Notes: generated from the letters alone by a model not told the origin. A DNA stretch of 64,000 nt from Basidiobolus meristosporus CBS 931.73 (GCA_002104905.1 MCFE01000198.1:62001-126000), one strand, 5' to 3'. Shown: positions 42,376-55,944, counted from the stretch's first letter. Made by a program: numbers and translations.

Positions 42376-45300
42376 CCCTATGAAAAGTAATTTGGTCCTG
42401 TGGGTGGATCCAATTCAGATCACCCTTCAAGATCCCATCAGGAGACTGCAATAATACCAGCAGCTTGGAATTAATGACCATCTACATGATCTTGCAATTG
42501 GATCGCAGCAGCATGTTGCTAATCTTCCAGCCAAATAAGGTAGATAAACTATGATGGCGTTTGTATGGTATCTTGTCAAGGGTGGCATGGCATTGTTATG
42601 GTCTTAGTGTGTCTTACAACTCTTTGAGTGGATCTAACTGGCCAGTACATCCAATTGACTTATGTAGCAAGAAACTTGACAGTGTTTTGAGGGTCTCTTT
42701 GCAAGCCTTTGATGGCATTATCATGGCAGTATGCTGGCCTACAGCTAGTTCTGTATAATGCTATAGTACCAATATACTGAATGGTATTCTCCTTCTACTT
42801 CCACTTGCGTAATTCATATATTTCACTGTAGAATCACCCCTCTTCATTTGCTTACCCACTACTACCTTGGATATTCCACATATAGTCTGAATCAAAAATA
42901 CTATGGCCTCCTGCTTACTAGCTTCTACAAATGTGCACACCTACTGCAATTGACATATTTCTATCACCTCACCTTTACAGCTTTTGAGTGTGATACTTGC
43001 AAAGTTATCATATATCTTGTATTTCTGGTTACATGTACATCTTGCAAACATATGCTTGGTTGCTGCCACTTCTGCCATGAATACCTCTTAAATATCTGCA
43101 AAGAACTATTTGGTATTTAGCCAAAATAATTCTTCCCTTGCTGGATTCTAGTCCTCCTTATAGGTGCATACTAGCTCTTGTTTGTGTGAGTTCCATACTG
43201 AATGGTGTGGAAGTTAGCTTGTGAGCAAGAGAAATCCAGCATTCCTTTGTAGAGTTTTCCTAATAAAAGTAAGTTTTTTGTTGCACCCAACCTACCTTGC
43301 ATTATTTAACTGATTACTTACATATTGGGGCTTCTTAGCTTCTTAATGCCATAGGCATAGGTGCCTCCATGTGCACATTTGCCCTCAGTATTTTCCAGCT
43401 CCTCTGGGCTGTCCTCCATGTGCCAAATCTTCATATCCATGATGGACTTGAAGAGAATATCCTTGATGAGATATGGATATGGTAGTACCTGCAACTTGAC
43501 TTGTTATCCTAACTCCCTCACATCCACACCATAGGAAGCTCCCAAAAGGTGAAACAAGGATGAATACTCCTACAATGTCCACTTATGACTCCCAATGCTT
43601 CCAATGTACTCTTGGTATAAATTGCTTTGGAAGGCCTCTTGAATAAACATATATCCAGTTCATCCAGTCCTTGCACCTGTATTGTTGCATATGTGTATAA
43701 AAGTTAATTGGAGCTTGTGGGAATTACTTGGAGTGGCAGATACTCTGTAGTATCTTGCCAATTGTTTCAAATTCCTCCAGTATCTCAAATTGCTCATTTA
43801 GCTTGAAATGCCCCATGTACAACTTGGCCATCAGTATAGGGATATTGCTGAATAGCAAATGCATTGCTCCCAGTGGAAAGCTTTTGCACCAACAGATACC
43901 CTCTATCTTAAGTATTTCTGGATTTCAATTAATTCCATATTCTGGCCAATGGCTTATAGATTGTCAACTTTACTGCAAATGCATGCTGCCTCCTTTACAA
44001 TCTCCCTGCAGAAAGATGATGTTCTTAGTGTTGGTGTTTGAGTAATATTAATGTCTGTGAGTTATGGAGTAAGTCCCCTGGATCTTACACATTTGACAGC
44101 AATACCATCCATTGTGCTCAGAAAAGCTGGCTATCTTACTGATGGCCAGGGTATCTCCAATGCAGATAATAACATGTGCATTTGCATGACAGCCATTCAC
44201 TGTTATCCCACTGGAAAGTATACAAAATGCATCCTGCATTGGATACAGGTAGCTATCCAGGTTGGACAGCAATATAGGCCCAGATCCCAGTGAGACTACC
44301 ATCAGATTTTTGCTCCAATACAGTAAGAAAGGCAACAGATTCATGTTGATAAGAATCAGTGGCCTACAGGATTTGCTGGTAGAGTACTTGTTGGTTGAAA
44401 ATCCATTAAGTACCAAGGCAAGGGCATGGTCAAACATACCTTCAAAGTGGCCTTGCATCTGAGCTGTTTGTAATATTTGTCTTTAAATATATCTGATAGA
44501 TTTGAGCTTGCTTGATACTGAGTGCAATACTTTATAGCTTCACAATGTTTGTCAGACTGCATGAGCATCTTTATATGGGGTATTACTGGGATGTATCCAA
44601 ATTGTGAGCAATTTTTCCCCCACTGGTGGTGGATTCCTGGCAAGTTGAGCACCTTGCAATAGCAGCATTTCCCAATGTGAGTGCCATGCAACTATTAGCA
44701 CATGCTGGTATCAGGATGGTCTCTGGGTCATATATTGCCACCTGCATGATGGTTTTCCATTTATACCATGTACATGGTAGGTTGCATCCTGCAAAGATTG
44801 TGGCAAGAAGTAGTAGTACCTTCTCAAAGCCCCCATTACTGATATTAGTGGAAACAATCCACTTTTCTGGCCACAACCTGACATCATACACAAGTGGATG
44901 TATTACTTGGCTCACTTGATTCCATAACATATCCTTAGGATTTTTTCCACAAGTGTTGTCCCCTGCATAATAAGATTTTGTCAGGCTCATGCAGGGTACT
45001 GTTGTTAAGGAAGGTGGGCTCATAATCCATCAGTGAGCCTGCTTATTCAGAGCTAGCACCCTGCATACCTTATTCAGAAGGCTGGGGTAAGTCTAGAGGT
45101 GTCACAAACTCCCCTGACTCAGTTTGCTCAAGGTGACTGGTACAGCCAGATGCCATTATAGAAGTGTCAAGTGGCTGGCAAGATATTTTTGGTACAGCAG
45201 TGACTGGTGAATGGTCATATACAACTTGTGTGGCAAAACATTGACCATGATCTTTGAATACTTCCTATTCTGTCTGCATGCTTCATGGCTGATAGGCTTG

Positions 45301-45729
45301 CCACAATAGCCACATGGTCTTTTTTCTCTTCTTGTACAGCATTGAATCAAAGTAGTCTTGTCCTTAGGGCAAACAGCTTGAAACTCAACAATGTATTGTT
45401 ATTATATCACTTATTTTCAATACTCATGTGCGTTCAAGAGAGTCTTGTGTTTGAGACATTGCACCTACATGAATGTAAGATTCAATGATGACCCACCATA
45501 GTAAGCATTATAAATAAAGCTGTGGCACCAGATACACACATATATGTATCACCATTTCCTCTTTGGTTTGACTCACTTCCATATATATGCTGCCAAAGAA
45601 TAAAGCCAAGTTGTCTGGTTCCCAACCAAACCCCACCACTGACAGCAGCAGAAGAATAGTTAGACAACAGCTTGCCTTGACATTCAGTGCAACATGCAGG
45701 GATACAGCCAAAAAAGGCCCTATGGAAAG
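42376..45729 (-). mobile_element. DNA transposon 3, right part lost
   Basis: Left end CCCTATGAAAAGTAATTTGG. Transposase pieces on minus at 43385-45350 (LILINMNLLP, ICIGDTLAISKIASFSEHNG, CGYCGKPISHEACRQ). The accessory ORF starts at 45587 (MLPKNKAKLSGSQPNPTTDS) and is cut after about 48 codons by a copia LTR at 45730. Confidence 0.82.
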
Positions 45730-46572
45730 TGTTGTAACAGTCTTGGAGTTATTGGAAGTGACTGGGAGAACAAGCAGATTATGTGGTTTTCACTTATTGA
45801 TATACTGAATGTAAAAGTAGTATTTGTACTTTTACATGGTCTTGACATTACAGGCACATAGAATAGGTTAAGGAAGGTCCCAAGAGCAAGTGTGCAAAGC
45901 TTGGGGTTGTTTGGACAACTTTGAGAATTTCATGTTCTGGGTACCTGGTATTTTGGTGAAAATATTCCATATAAATCCCAACAAGGTATTTAGTCAGTAT
46001 TCTCTAGGATTTGAAGGTAATGATCTAAGTGACTAAGCTAGGTGAGTATTTAGGTGGAGTTTCAAACTTTTACAATACTCCCATTCAGCTTAATGTTCAT
46101 ACAGGCTAGTCTTGATTTTGACCTACAATATTCAAACTTGCCTCTATATAATGGTTTAGTAAAAATTTCTGCATCATTTCATCTGAAGGACAGTAGTCCA
46201 AGCTAACTAAGTCATTCTCTGTAGCTTCACATATGAAATGATGTCTAATATATATGTGCTTAGTTCTAGCATGAAAAGTTGGATTTCTACCCAATTGTAA
46301 TCATCCTTGATTATCTGGAAATAAAGTAATAGGCATTTTTTGACATAGGCCTAAATCTGTAAAATGCTTTCTTAGCCACATAGCTTCTTTTGTAGCTTCA
46401 CTGGCTGCTATATACTCTGCCTCTGTGGTGGAAAGTGCTATGGTTGGTTGCTTTCTTGAGTTCCATGAAATTGATCCTTGACAGTAAAGAAATATATATC
46501 CTGTGATGGATCTTCTGTCTTCCAAATTTTGTCCCCAATCAGCATCACTGTATCAAACAAGATCTTGTTCCA
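45730..46572 (-). mobile_element. Copia fragment E (3' LTR and RNase H), minus strand
   Basis: LTR 45730 to about 46073 in minus orientation (TGTTGTAACAGTC ... TTTTACAA), then polypurine complement and RNase H pieces: HARTKHIYIRHHFICEA, VEYIAASEATKEAMWLRKHF-like, DADWGQNLEDRRSITGYIFL-like. It stops at about 46572, where transposase sequence in the opposite orientation starts. RT and the 5' part are absent. Confidence 0.82.
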
Positions 46573-48216
46573 TGACTTATCAGGAATCCACCACCATTGG
46601 AGCAAAGCATTGTCACACTTTGGATATATTCCAGTATGCCTCATATCAAGAAGCTCATGCAGTCTGACAAATATTGTGAAGCTATAAAGTACTGCACTCA
46701 GTATCAATCCAGCACAAATATATCAGATAGTTTTGATGACAAACATTACAAACAGCTAAGATACAAGGGCTACTTTGAAGGTATGTATGACAATGCCCTT
46801 GCCTTGGCACTTGATAGATTTTTATTAAACAAGTACTCTATCAGCAAATCATGCTGGCCACTGATTCTCATCAACGTGAATCTGCTGCATTTCTTACTGT
46901 ATTGAAGCAAAAATCTGATGGTAGTCTCACTGGTATCTGGGCCTATATTGCTGTCAAACCTGGATAGCTGCCTGTATCCCATGCAGGATGCATTTTGTAT
47001 ACTTTCCAGTGGGATAACAGTGAATGGCTGTCATGCAAATGCACATGTTATTATCTGCATTGGAGATACCCTGGCCATCACTAAGATAGCCAGCTTTTCT
47101 GAGCACAATGGATGGTATTGCTGTCAAATGTGTAAGATCCAGGGGACTTACTCCATAACTCACAGACATTAATATTACTCAAACACCAACACTAAGAACA
47201 TCATCTTTCTTCAGGAATTTTACCTTCAAGTCCATTGTGGATGTGATGAGTTGGCACATGGAGGACAGCCAGGAACAGTTGGAAATACTGAGGACACATG
47301 TGCACATGGAGACACCTATGCCTATGGCATTAGGAAGCTAAGCAGCCCCAATGTCTGGGTAATCAGTTAAGTAATGCAAAGTTGGGTTGGGTGCAACCAG
47401 CAACTAATTTTTATTAGGAAAACTCTACCAACATATGCCGGATTTCTCATGGTCACAAGCCAACTTCTACACCATTCAGTATGGAACTTACATAAACAAG
47501 AGCCAAAATGCACCTATAAGGGTGACTCAAATCCAGTGGGAGAAGGGATATGATGGCTAAACACCAAAAGGTTCTCTGCGGATATTCATGTGGTATTCAT
47601 GGCAGAAGTAGAGGCAACCAAGCGTGTGTTTGCAAGATGTAAATGTTACCGGCAATACAACGTATAAGGCAGCTTTGCAAGTATCACTCTAAAAAGCTGT
47701 ACAGTTGAGGTGATAGAAGTATGTAAATTGCAGCATGTGTGTGTTTGTGTGTAGAGGTTAGTAAGCAGGAGAACATAGTATTTCCTGATTCAAACTATAT
47801 GTGGATTACACAAGGTATTAGTGTGTAAGTAAATAAAGAGGGGTAATTCTACAGTGAAGTATATGTATTGCACAAGGGGAGGTAGAAAAAGGAGATACCA
47901 TTTGGTAAATTGGTGCAATAGCATTATGCGGAACTGGTTGTAGGCCACCATACTATCATGATAATGCCATGAGAGGCTTGCCATGAAGCTGCCAAAACAC
48001 CATCAAGTTTTTTGCCATTTAAGCAATTGGATGTACTGGCCAGTTAGATCCACCCAAATAGTTGTAGAGTACACTAAGACCGCAACAATGCCATGCCATC
48101 CTGGTCAAAATACTGCATCAATAATGTAATGCTTTTGATTTTATTTGGCTTTAAAACTAGGCAAATGGCTGAAATAAATTGGATCCTCCTGTGGGACCAA
48201 ATTATTTTTCATAGAG
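46573..48216 (+). mobile_element. DNA transposon piece 4, inverted, internally deleted
   Basis: Transposase in plus orientation: CQESTTIGAKHC-like, then MVVSLVSGPILLSNLDSCLY, ICIGDTLAITKIASFSEHNG, CCQMCKIQGTYSITHRH (46597-47172). It skips to the C-terminal part near 47215 (MWWAGTWRTARNSWKY-like frame debris; MPMALGS-type end). It ends with the reversed left terminus AAATTATTTTTCATAG at 48216. Its core is nearly identical to transposon 3 in reverse. Confidence 0.75.
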
Positions 48217-50556
48217 TAGGCCCAAATAGTGGTGAGACTACCATCAGATTTCTGCTCTGATGCATTAAGATAGGCAGAAGACTCATGTTTATGAGAATTA
48301 GTGGCCAGGATGACTTGCTGGTAGTGAATTTCTGTATTGGCAATCCATCAAGTGCCAAGGCAAAGGTATGCTCATCCATACCTTCAAGGTAGCCCTTGTT
48401 TCTTAGCTGGCTGTGTTGTTTGCCATCAAATATTTCAGATATGATTGCACTTGATTGATACAGAGTGTGGTACTTTATAGCTTCACAATATTTGTTGGAC
48501 TGCATGGGCTTTTTTAGGTAGGGTATTACCAGTGTATATCCACAGTGTGAACAATGTTTTCCCTCAATGGTGGTGGATTCTTGACAAGTTGGACACCTGG
48601 CAACAATGGCATTTTCTGATGGAAATGCCATGCAATTGTTAACACATGCTGGTAACAGCATAGTCTCTGGGTCTCATGTAGCCAGCTGTATGATACTTGT
48701 CCATTCATACCATGTACATGACAAGTTGCATTCCAGGATGATTTTTGGCAAGGAGCAGTAGTGAATCCTCAAGGCCCCTATTGATATCAGTGGAAACACA
48801 CAACTTCTCTAGACACAACATTACATCATTTACCAGTAGCTGCATTACCAAGCTCACTTGACTCCATCAAGTATACTTGCCTTTTTTTTCCATTAGTGTT
48901 GTCATATTGTCTAATGAGATTTTGCCAGGCTCATGCAACTCAAAGGCATCACAAACTCACCTGACCTAATTTGTGCAAGGTGACAAGTACAGCCAGGTGC
49001 TGTTATTGGCGTATAAAGTGGCCAGCAAGATACTATTAGTACAGTAGTAACTGATGAATGGTCAAATATGACTTGTGTGGTAAAACACTGGCCTTGATCC
49101 TTGTAATACTTCCTATGCTGTCTATGTGCTTCATGGCTTAGTGGCTTGCTACAATAGCCATATGGGCTTTTTACTCTTCTCTTACAGTGTTAAATCAAAA
49201 TAGTCTTGGCCATGGGGCAAACACTTTGACACTCACCAACAAAATGCTATTATATCATTTTTTTGTCAACATTCATGTGAATTTAAGACAGTCTTGTACA
49301 TAGGACATTGTGCCTAGATAAATGTAAAATCCAATGATAACCCGCTATAGTAAGCTTTATAAATACAGTTGTGGCACTACATACACATGTATATATACTG
49401 CCATTTCCCCTTTATTTTGACCAACTTCCATATATATGCCATCAAAAATAATATAAAGTTGTCAAATTCCCAATGAAACCCCACTGCTGACAGTAGCATA
49501 AGAACAGTTGGTCAACAGCTTGCTTTGACATTCAATGCAATAAGCAGAGCTATAACCAAAAGTGACCCTGTGGACAGTGTTCCCACTGAAGGTGATAATG
49601 CAAACTCCTCAGGCTCTTAGTCAGGTTGGCAAATGGGAATTTTTGCAGAGCTGCTAGCTGACCATAATGCCAAGGCAGATATAAATGTAGCAAAGGCAGT
49701 GCCTTCAATTGAGGACCAGCATGTGGCCATCATAGCATCACCACCTCCTGTATTAGTAAGTATATTGTCAGCACATATCAAGGCCTCAATGAGGGAATTA
49801 AGTGCAGTGGCTGATAGGATGGATGCAATGACCCAGAGAGTTCAGGGAATAGTCCAGAAATAGGATGATCAGTCAAAAGGTGTAGAGTGCTCAATATATC
49901 AGGTAGAGAAGGCAGTATCTTTGCTGCAAAGAAGAAACTCAAGCAGCTCAGTGCCACAGCCAAAATTGAGCCATTTTGCAACATAACAGCAGTGGGAAGC
50001 TGCACAGCCTTGGCAGCACAACATCAGTGCCCAAAGATAAAGCCCACAGAAAAACATATTACAGCATGGCAGAGAGAAAATGTAGTGTATATACCAAAGC
50101 CTAAAAATCAAAAGACATTGTAGATCCATGAAGCCATTGAGTGCAATGATAAAGTGTGGGCTAATATGCATGATGCTGTTAAAAGTCTAGCATGCAAACA
50201 CCTTAAGGCCAGCAAACTATGGGACCAACTGAAACTCATGTCCAAGCAGAATATGCTTGACTTGTTTCATGAGCATTATCCTGGAATTAAACAAGTAAAC
50301 AAACTTTGGAACAGCATTGGTGTGCTAAGAAAGTAACTGAAGAATAGCAGAAACTATTAAAGGCAGAAGAACAATGGTGCAAAGGCTCAAGATCAGCAGT
50401 TTCCTCAATTGGTGCTGCAAGCCCAGAACAGACTGAATTCTGTCATAGCCGAGAAGAATTGCCAATAAGAAAACTGCTGTTCTCAACAGAGCTGGAAGCA
50501 CAGCCAGTAGACCTACACTCCAGTATTGTAGATGATATTGCATAGAAAGGCAATTT
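48217..50556 (-). mobile_element. DNA transposon piece 5
   Basis: Transposase N-terminal and central pieces on minus (48209-48661: VNNCMAFPSENAIVARCPTC, ALALDGLPIQKFTTSKSSWP) and accessory ORF on plus (49633-49863, 49887-50123, 50154-50336). The copia-2 reversed LTR cuts it at 50557. Confidence 0.78.
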
Positions 50557-50924
50557 TGTTGTTATTTAAGAAGTGATCCGGATATAAGCAACCTATCAAG
50601 AAATAGTGATAGTAGTTAAACTGTTGCTTATTAATAAAGAAGCTCAGTATTTATACCTTTGTAGAAGTAATACAGCTGTAGCACTAAGCAAGGAGGGCTT
50701 CTCACTATTCAGGAGCATTCTGTAACTGTTTCAGGGTTGGTATATGATGTTTAATAATAGTGCTAATTTGATCCTGACTATAAAGAAATAATCATGAGAT
50801 CATAGATCTGATGAAAGTAGCAAAGTTAGACTGTAAGTTAGTCCCACATTGACCAAGACTAATCCAGAGTTGTTAAGTAAATTTTTAGCTGCAGAATGAT
50901 ACCAAATTGTCCAATATTTCAGCA
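50557..50924 (-). repeat. Reversed copia family-2 LTR
   Basis: 368 bp that align in reverse complement with the 3' LTR at 54436-54796: TGTTGTTATTTAAGAAGTG here against CACTTCATAAATTGCAACA there. It ends CAATATTTCAGCA against TGTAAGAATATTAG. It may be a solo LTR that landed in the 5' LTR of element G. Confidence 0.72.
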
Positions 50925-50978
50925 AACACTACTTCTTGATAGGTTCCTTGTATCCATATCACTTGTTAAATTGCAACA

Positions 50979-50991
50979 GGTTATGGCCCCC
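50979..50991 (+). promoter_or_regulatory. Primer-binding site of copia G
   Basis: GGTTATGGCCCCC follows the LTR end. Its complement, GGGGGCCATAACC, again matches an initiator tRNA-Met-like anticodon arm with CAT, as in family 1. The ATG here is not in frame with the gag ATG at 51015. Confidence 0.65.
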
Positions 50992-51014
50992 AGTTGCCTT
51001 ATCAATTCCAAAAA

Positions 51015-54000
51015 TGACTTCTACCAGCAAACAGAACAATACAAACATCTTCCCTGTAAAGGAGAAATTTGATGGAAAGAACTACAGACTTTGCAGAATA
51101 AAGATGCAGATCCACCTTGAGGAAAGAGAGCTTTAGGATATAGTAACAGGAAAAGAAGAAGAGCCCACAGCAGCAGCAGAAGAAGTGGAGAAGTTTCAAG
51201 AGAAGGAGAGAAAGGCTTTTAATGCTGTATTTATCAATATGCAAGATTCCTTCACTAGACAAATCTATGCTTTAAATACTGTCAAAGCAGTATGAGAATC
51301 CTTAGAGAAAATCTTTAGAGCCAAGTCAGTATCAAGCAAGCTTTATTTCAAGCAAAAGTTCTTCATCATGAGGGAGATGCCAGATGATGACTTGCTATAA
51401 CTCATTACTAGGACAGAGACACTTGCAAAAGAACTTTGCAGTATTAATGCTGGTGCGGATGATGAAGAAAAGACAATCTGCCTGCTTTGCAGCCTACCAG
51501 ACAAGTATGAGCCACTCATACTTTCTTTTGAAAGCAGATAAGACAATTGACTTAAGACTATGTCAAAGGAAGAATTCTCTATGAGGAACTCTGACAACAT
51601 GATCAAGCAGAGATAGCTAAAGACAATGCTTTATACAGTGCAGATGATGAAAACAGAAACTGGAGCAGGCAAACCACATAGCTGCTGATGAACAGTTATA
51701 TGTAACTGTAGAAGAGAGTGCAAGTAACCAAGGTAATGAAAGGTATCTTGACTCTGGAGCATCACAGTATATTTGTGGTATAAAGGGGTGGTTCTGTGAC
51801 CTAAAGACTATTCCGGTAAGAAATACTTATCTGGGAGACAATCCAGCACTGGAAGCTACCCCCAGTGGGTCTATACAACTAAATATGAGTGATATCCCAT
51901 GGACTACACCATCAAAACTAACTGGCATACTCTATATAACTGGAATAGCTAAAAACCTACACTAAGTCAGTAAATCAACTGCTCAGGGCCTGTAATTTGT
52001 ATTTAATAAGCTGAGCGGCTCAATATTGAGTGAAATTTGACAAAAATTAGATTTGGAAATCAGAGATCACAAAATATTCAAGTTACAATGCAAGATCATT
52101 GTGGCTGAGTATGCCAACACTGCTGAAACTGATGAAACTAACCGGGAAATGTGGCATAAGCTGCTAGGACACATTAGGGTAAAGAAAATGTGCCAGTTAG
52201 TGAAAAATCAGTTTGTTTGTGCCCAAATTACTCAATGGCAATCAAATTGAGTGCCTGTAAGGGATATTCATATGGCAAACAAGCTAGGTAACATTTTGAG
52301 ATCTCGGGAGGCATCAACATCACCAAGATATTTGCTATTGTACACTCAAACATATGTGGGCCAATGAGAAAACTGTCCCTTGGAGCTAACAGATGCTTTA
52401 TGAAAATTATTGATGACAAGCCAAGATATATGTGGGTGTGCTTCAACAAAACAAGGGATGAAGCTTTAGAGATGCTTAAACACTTCAAGAACATGGTAGA
52501 AACTTAAGCTGGGTGTAAATTGACAGTGCCCCAATGTGACAATTGAGGGGAATACTGAATCTGTTGCTACCACTGTATGCATCAAGAATAGATGCCCAAC
52601 AACAGCACTATGGGATTCTACACCCTTTGAAGCATATACTGGCAAAATACCTAACCTCCAGCACCTTAGGATCTTTGGCAGTGGTGTCTTTTATCTTATC
52701 CCTCACAAAAAATGCTCAAAGCTAGAGCCACAGAGTAGAAAAGGGATCATTCTTGGGTATTGTGATGGTACTCAAGTGTACAGAGTATATGATGGCAAAA
52801 TCCAGAAGCTGATCAAGAGCAGGGGCATTGTATCTGAGGAGAATTCTGATCAGAAAGCCACTAAAGTTATTGGCCATCTGCCTGATGTTGCAATAAACAC
52901 TAATGAAGAAGCAACATATATAATTCAGCCAAACACAGAAGAGAATTTGACCGGTTCCAGATCAGAGCATACAATCCCAGTTGGAAGATCTACCAGAATA
53001 AGAAATGCCCCTGGATCCAGATAGCAGACATCCATTGGTCATCAGGAAGCTTATCTTGCCTTATGTGCCAAACTGCAGAATCTGGAACAGGCAATGCAAA
53101 GTCCAGATACTACTATGTGGCTACAAACCATGCAGAAGGAGTACAAATCACTGATTATGGCAAAAATGTGGGAACTGGAAGATTTACTGAGTGGGATATA
53201 GACAATAGGATTTAAATTGGTTAACAATATTAAGATAACCTTAAAGGGTATTATTGATAAGTACAAGGCTAGATAGGTGGCTAACGGCTCTTCCCAGATC
53301 CAGGGACTAGATTTTACGAAAACACTTGCTCTGGTTGCCAAGGTTAACTCTATTAGGACAGTCTCAGCCCTGGCAGCTGTATACAGTCTAGATCTGCACC
53401 AAATGGACATCAAAACAGCCTTTCTAAATGGGGATTTGCAAGAAGCTATATATATGGAGCAAACAGAAGGCTTTTCCAATCCCAAAAGCCCCCATGTGGT
53501 GTGCATACTTAGGAGATCATTGTATGTGGTCAGGCAGGCACCTAGAGCATGGTATAACAAGATTGTCACATCTTTAGAGAGAATTGGATTCATTTTTGCT
53601 CTGCAGATCACAATATATATGTGAGGCAGCTCAAAAGGGTTTGATCATCCTAGTTCTTCATGTGCACTACCTTATAATAGCTACAAGTGACCAGGGGGCA
53701 CTTGAACAGACAAAATCAGATCTCCTCAGCAAGTTTGAGATGAAAGATCTTAGAAAACTAAGCTATATCTTTGAATTGAAGTCAACTTTGACATACCTAC
53801 ATAGAAAACTGTGCTGAATCAGTCTAAGTACACCAGGGACATTCTTAGGTGCTTAAAAGTGGAAAATTGCAAATCTGCAGCTATAACTATGGACAATATT
53901 CTGAAATTGCGCAAATCTTAGCCAGTTTTAGATGAAAATGGCTCAAATATTGACCAAAACTTTCCCTATCAGTCAATAGTTGGTAGCCTTATCCATGTGA

Positions 54001-54415
54001 TGGTGTCTACATGCCCAGATATTATATTGGCAGTTGGAATAGGCAGTTGGTTCATGCGGAATTATGGATCAGGATAAATTACCATAGTTAAGTGGATTTC
54101 AGATATCCACAGGTATCATAAATAAGGTACTGGAATACTCTGGAGCAGCTACTAAGCAAAGACTTAGGCTCCAACTCAGCTGAACCAACATGTATTTACA
54201 AAGATAATCAAAGTTGTATTTTGTTAGCTAAGAATCCTACTAATCATGCCAGAGCTAAGCATATAGATATACAACACCACTTTGTGAGGGAAGCTGTAGA
54301 GAATAGCTTGGCAGAGCTAGTTTACTGTCCAGCTGAAAAAATGGTGGCAGATATATTGACAAAGCCACTGGCTAAATCACAACTTGAGAATCTCACAGAG
54401 GAATTAGGATTAAGA
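51015..54415 (+). pseudogene. Copia G gag-pol
   Basis: Gag: FPVKEKFDGKNYRLCRIKMQ (51015-51136) and LYFKQKFFIMREMPDDDLL. Protease: RYLDSGASQYICGIKGWF with intact DSGAS (about 51740). Pre-integrase: NREMWHKLLGHIRVKKMCQL (52140-52200). Integrase end: TALWDSTPFEAYTGKIPNLQ, GIILGYCDGTQVYRVYDGKI (52536-53024). RT: DLHQMDIKTAFLNGDLQEAI (about 53390); the YVDD box is degraded to HVHYL (about 53660). RNase H end: NHARAKHIDIQHHFVREAVE and MVADILTKPLAKSQLEN (54221-54475). Confidence 0.85.
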
Positions 54416-54435
54416 AATTATCAGCTGAGGGAAAG

Positions 54436-54796
54436 TGTAAGAATATTAGACTATTTGGTATTAATCAGCAGCTAAAAGTTTACGTAATAACTCTAGACTA
54501 GTCTTGATCACTGTAGGGCTACTTTACAGCCCTAACTTTGGCAGTTTATTCAGATCTATGAGCCTATTACTATTTCCCTCTAGTCAAGATCAAATCAACA
54601 CCTTTTACCAAACATTATGTACAAATTGTGAAACTGTTACAGATTGCTCCTGAATGTTGAGAAACCCTCCTTACTTAGTGGTACAGCAGTATTACTTTGA
54701 CAAAAGTATTAACACTGAGTCTCTTTATGAATAAACAGGAGTTCAACTATTTCTTGATAAGTTCCCTATATCCAAATCACTTCATAAATTGCAACA
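54436..54796 (+). repeat. 3' LTR of copia G
   Basis: 361 bp, begins TGTAAGAATATTAGAC after a purine-rich tract and ends AAATTGCAACA. It pairs with the reversed LTR at 50557-50924. Confidence 0.8.
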
Positions 54797-55597
54797 GAAG
54801 TGTGGTCTAATATCTAGGAGGGTATAAGATGTCTAGCATTCCAACACCTTAAGATCAGTGGACCATAGGACCATCAGGAACTCCCTGCCAAGCTGAATGT
54901 GCTTGACCTGTTCCATGAGCATTAATCTGGACTCAAGCAAGTAAACATAATTTGGTCCAGGATTGGTATACTAAGAAATTATCTCAAGAATAGCAGAAAC
55001 TATCAAAGGCAGAACTACAGGGGTACCATGGCTAAAAACAGCATCTTTCTCAAGAGCCTATTACAAGCAGGGACAAAAGCTTTAAGCTAGTGGCAATGAT
55101 GTGTAAGGTAGACAGAAAAGTGCCAGTAAGGGACAAGCAGGCTGACATGGATGCACCAGCACAACATTTATGAATCAAAGAATGTAGTTCCATTGGAGAA
55201 ACAGTCAGTCAAAGTAGTGGTGAAGGACCTGACAGTTATAAAAAGTAGCAACTACCTTAGAAGCCTCTCAAAACCAGGGCTGGATGCTCAACACAGGCAG
55301 CAAAGAATTGTCAGGTTTACATGAGGGTACCCATAAGGGACAAGCTGGCAGAAGCAGATGCACTACAGCAGCATTTATCAAGAAGAAAACCAGGGTCAGC
55401 ACACAAAGCACTCAGCAAAGTAGCAGTGAGAGACCAGGTAGGGATAAAGGAAAAGACAGAGGGAGAAAAGTCTGCCCAAGCCAGCAACAGGGAAGTGTGA
55501 GCAAAATTCTACAGTTCCTGCTAGTTAATATTCTAATCCTGGAACATGCTTAATCCCATAATAGCCTAGATGAATTTGTTCTGACCTACTGCTTGAA
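54797..55597 (+). mobile_element. DNA transposon piece 6 (accessory ORF fragment)
   Basis: Sequence related to the accessory ORF of transposons 1-5: HEH-type helical region (about 54900-54960), the SSSERPGRDKGKDRGRKVCP repeat region (55284-55553) and the following non-coding part. It is cut by the gypsy LTR at 55598. Confidence 0.7.
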
Positions 55598-55944
55598 TGT
55601 TTAAGAAAGATCATTTCTTAGTCAAACCAATTAGTTATATGCTTGCCTATCAGTATACCAGTGTTATCTATCAGATCAGCAGCATTAGTCAGCAAATGAA
55701 TCTGCAGATCCTTATCAGACAGGAATAGATATATTAAGTATATTCTTATTGGGTGATGATGATGCAATCAAATGAGTCATCAATCACAACCTACATTAGG
55801 AAATATAACTTGTCAGCAATTGATCTGGCAAAATGTATATAAGGAGCTGCTGGAATCTCAATACAGATTAGTTCAAGCTTTAGCAAATACAATACTAGCT
55901 AAGCTGCCTATTCCTCTACAACTCTTATACCAAGACTTGTAACA
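55598..55944 (+). repeat. Putative 5' LTR of gypsy F
   Basis: About 347 bp, begins TGTTTAAGAAAG and ends CTTGTAACA. It contains a TATATAAGG box near 55836. The 3' LTR lies outside the window, so the left border is tentative. PBS TTGGTAGCAG follows at 55945, with the TGGTA expected for pairing to the 3' end of an initiator tRNA-Met (CTACCA). Confidence 0.55.

Larger units (their letters stand above)
50925..54796 (+). mobile_element. Copia element G (family 2), degenerate
   Basis: Only the last ~54 bp of the 5' LTR remain (to 50978, ending GCAACA), followed by a PBS at 50979. Then come gag, protease, integrase, RT, RNase H, a polypurine tract (CAGCTGAGGGAAAG) and a full 3' LTR. Part of the integrase core is missing near 52500-52540. 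It is unrelated in detail to family 1, and many stops are present. Confidence 0.85.
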
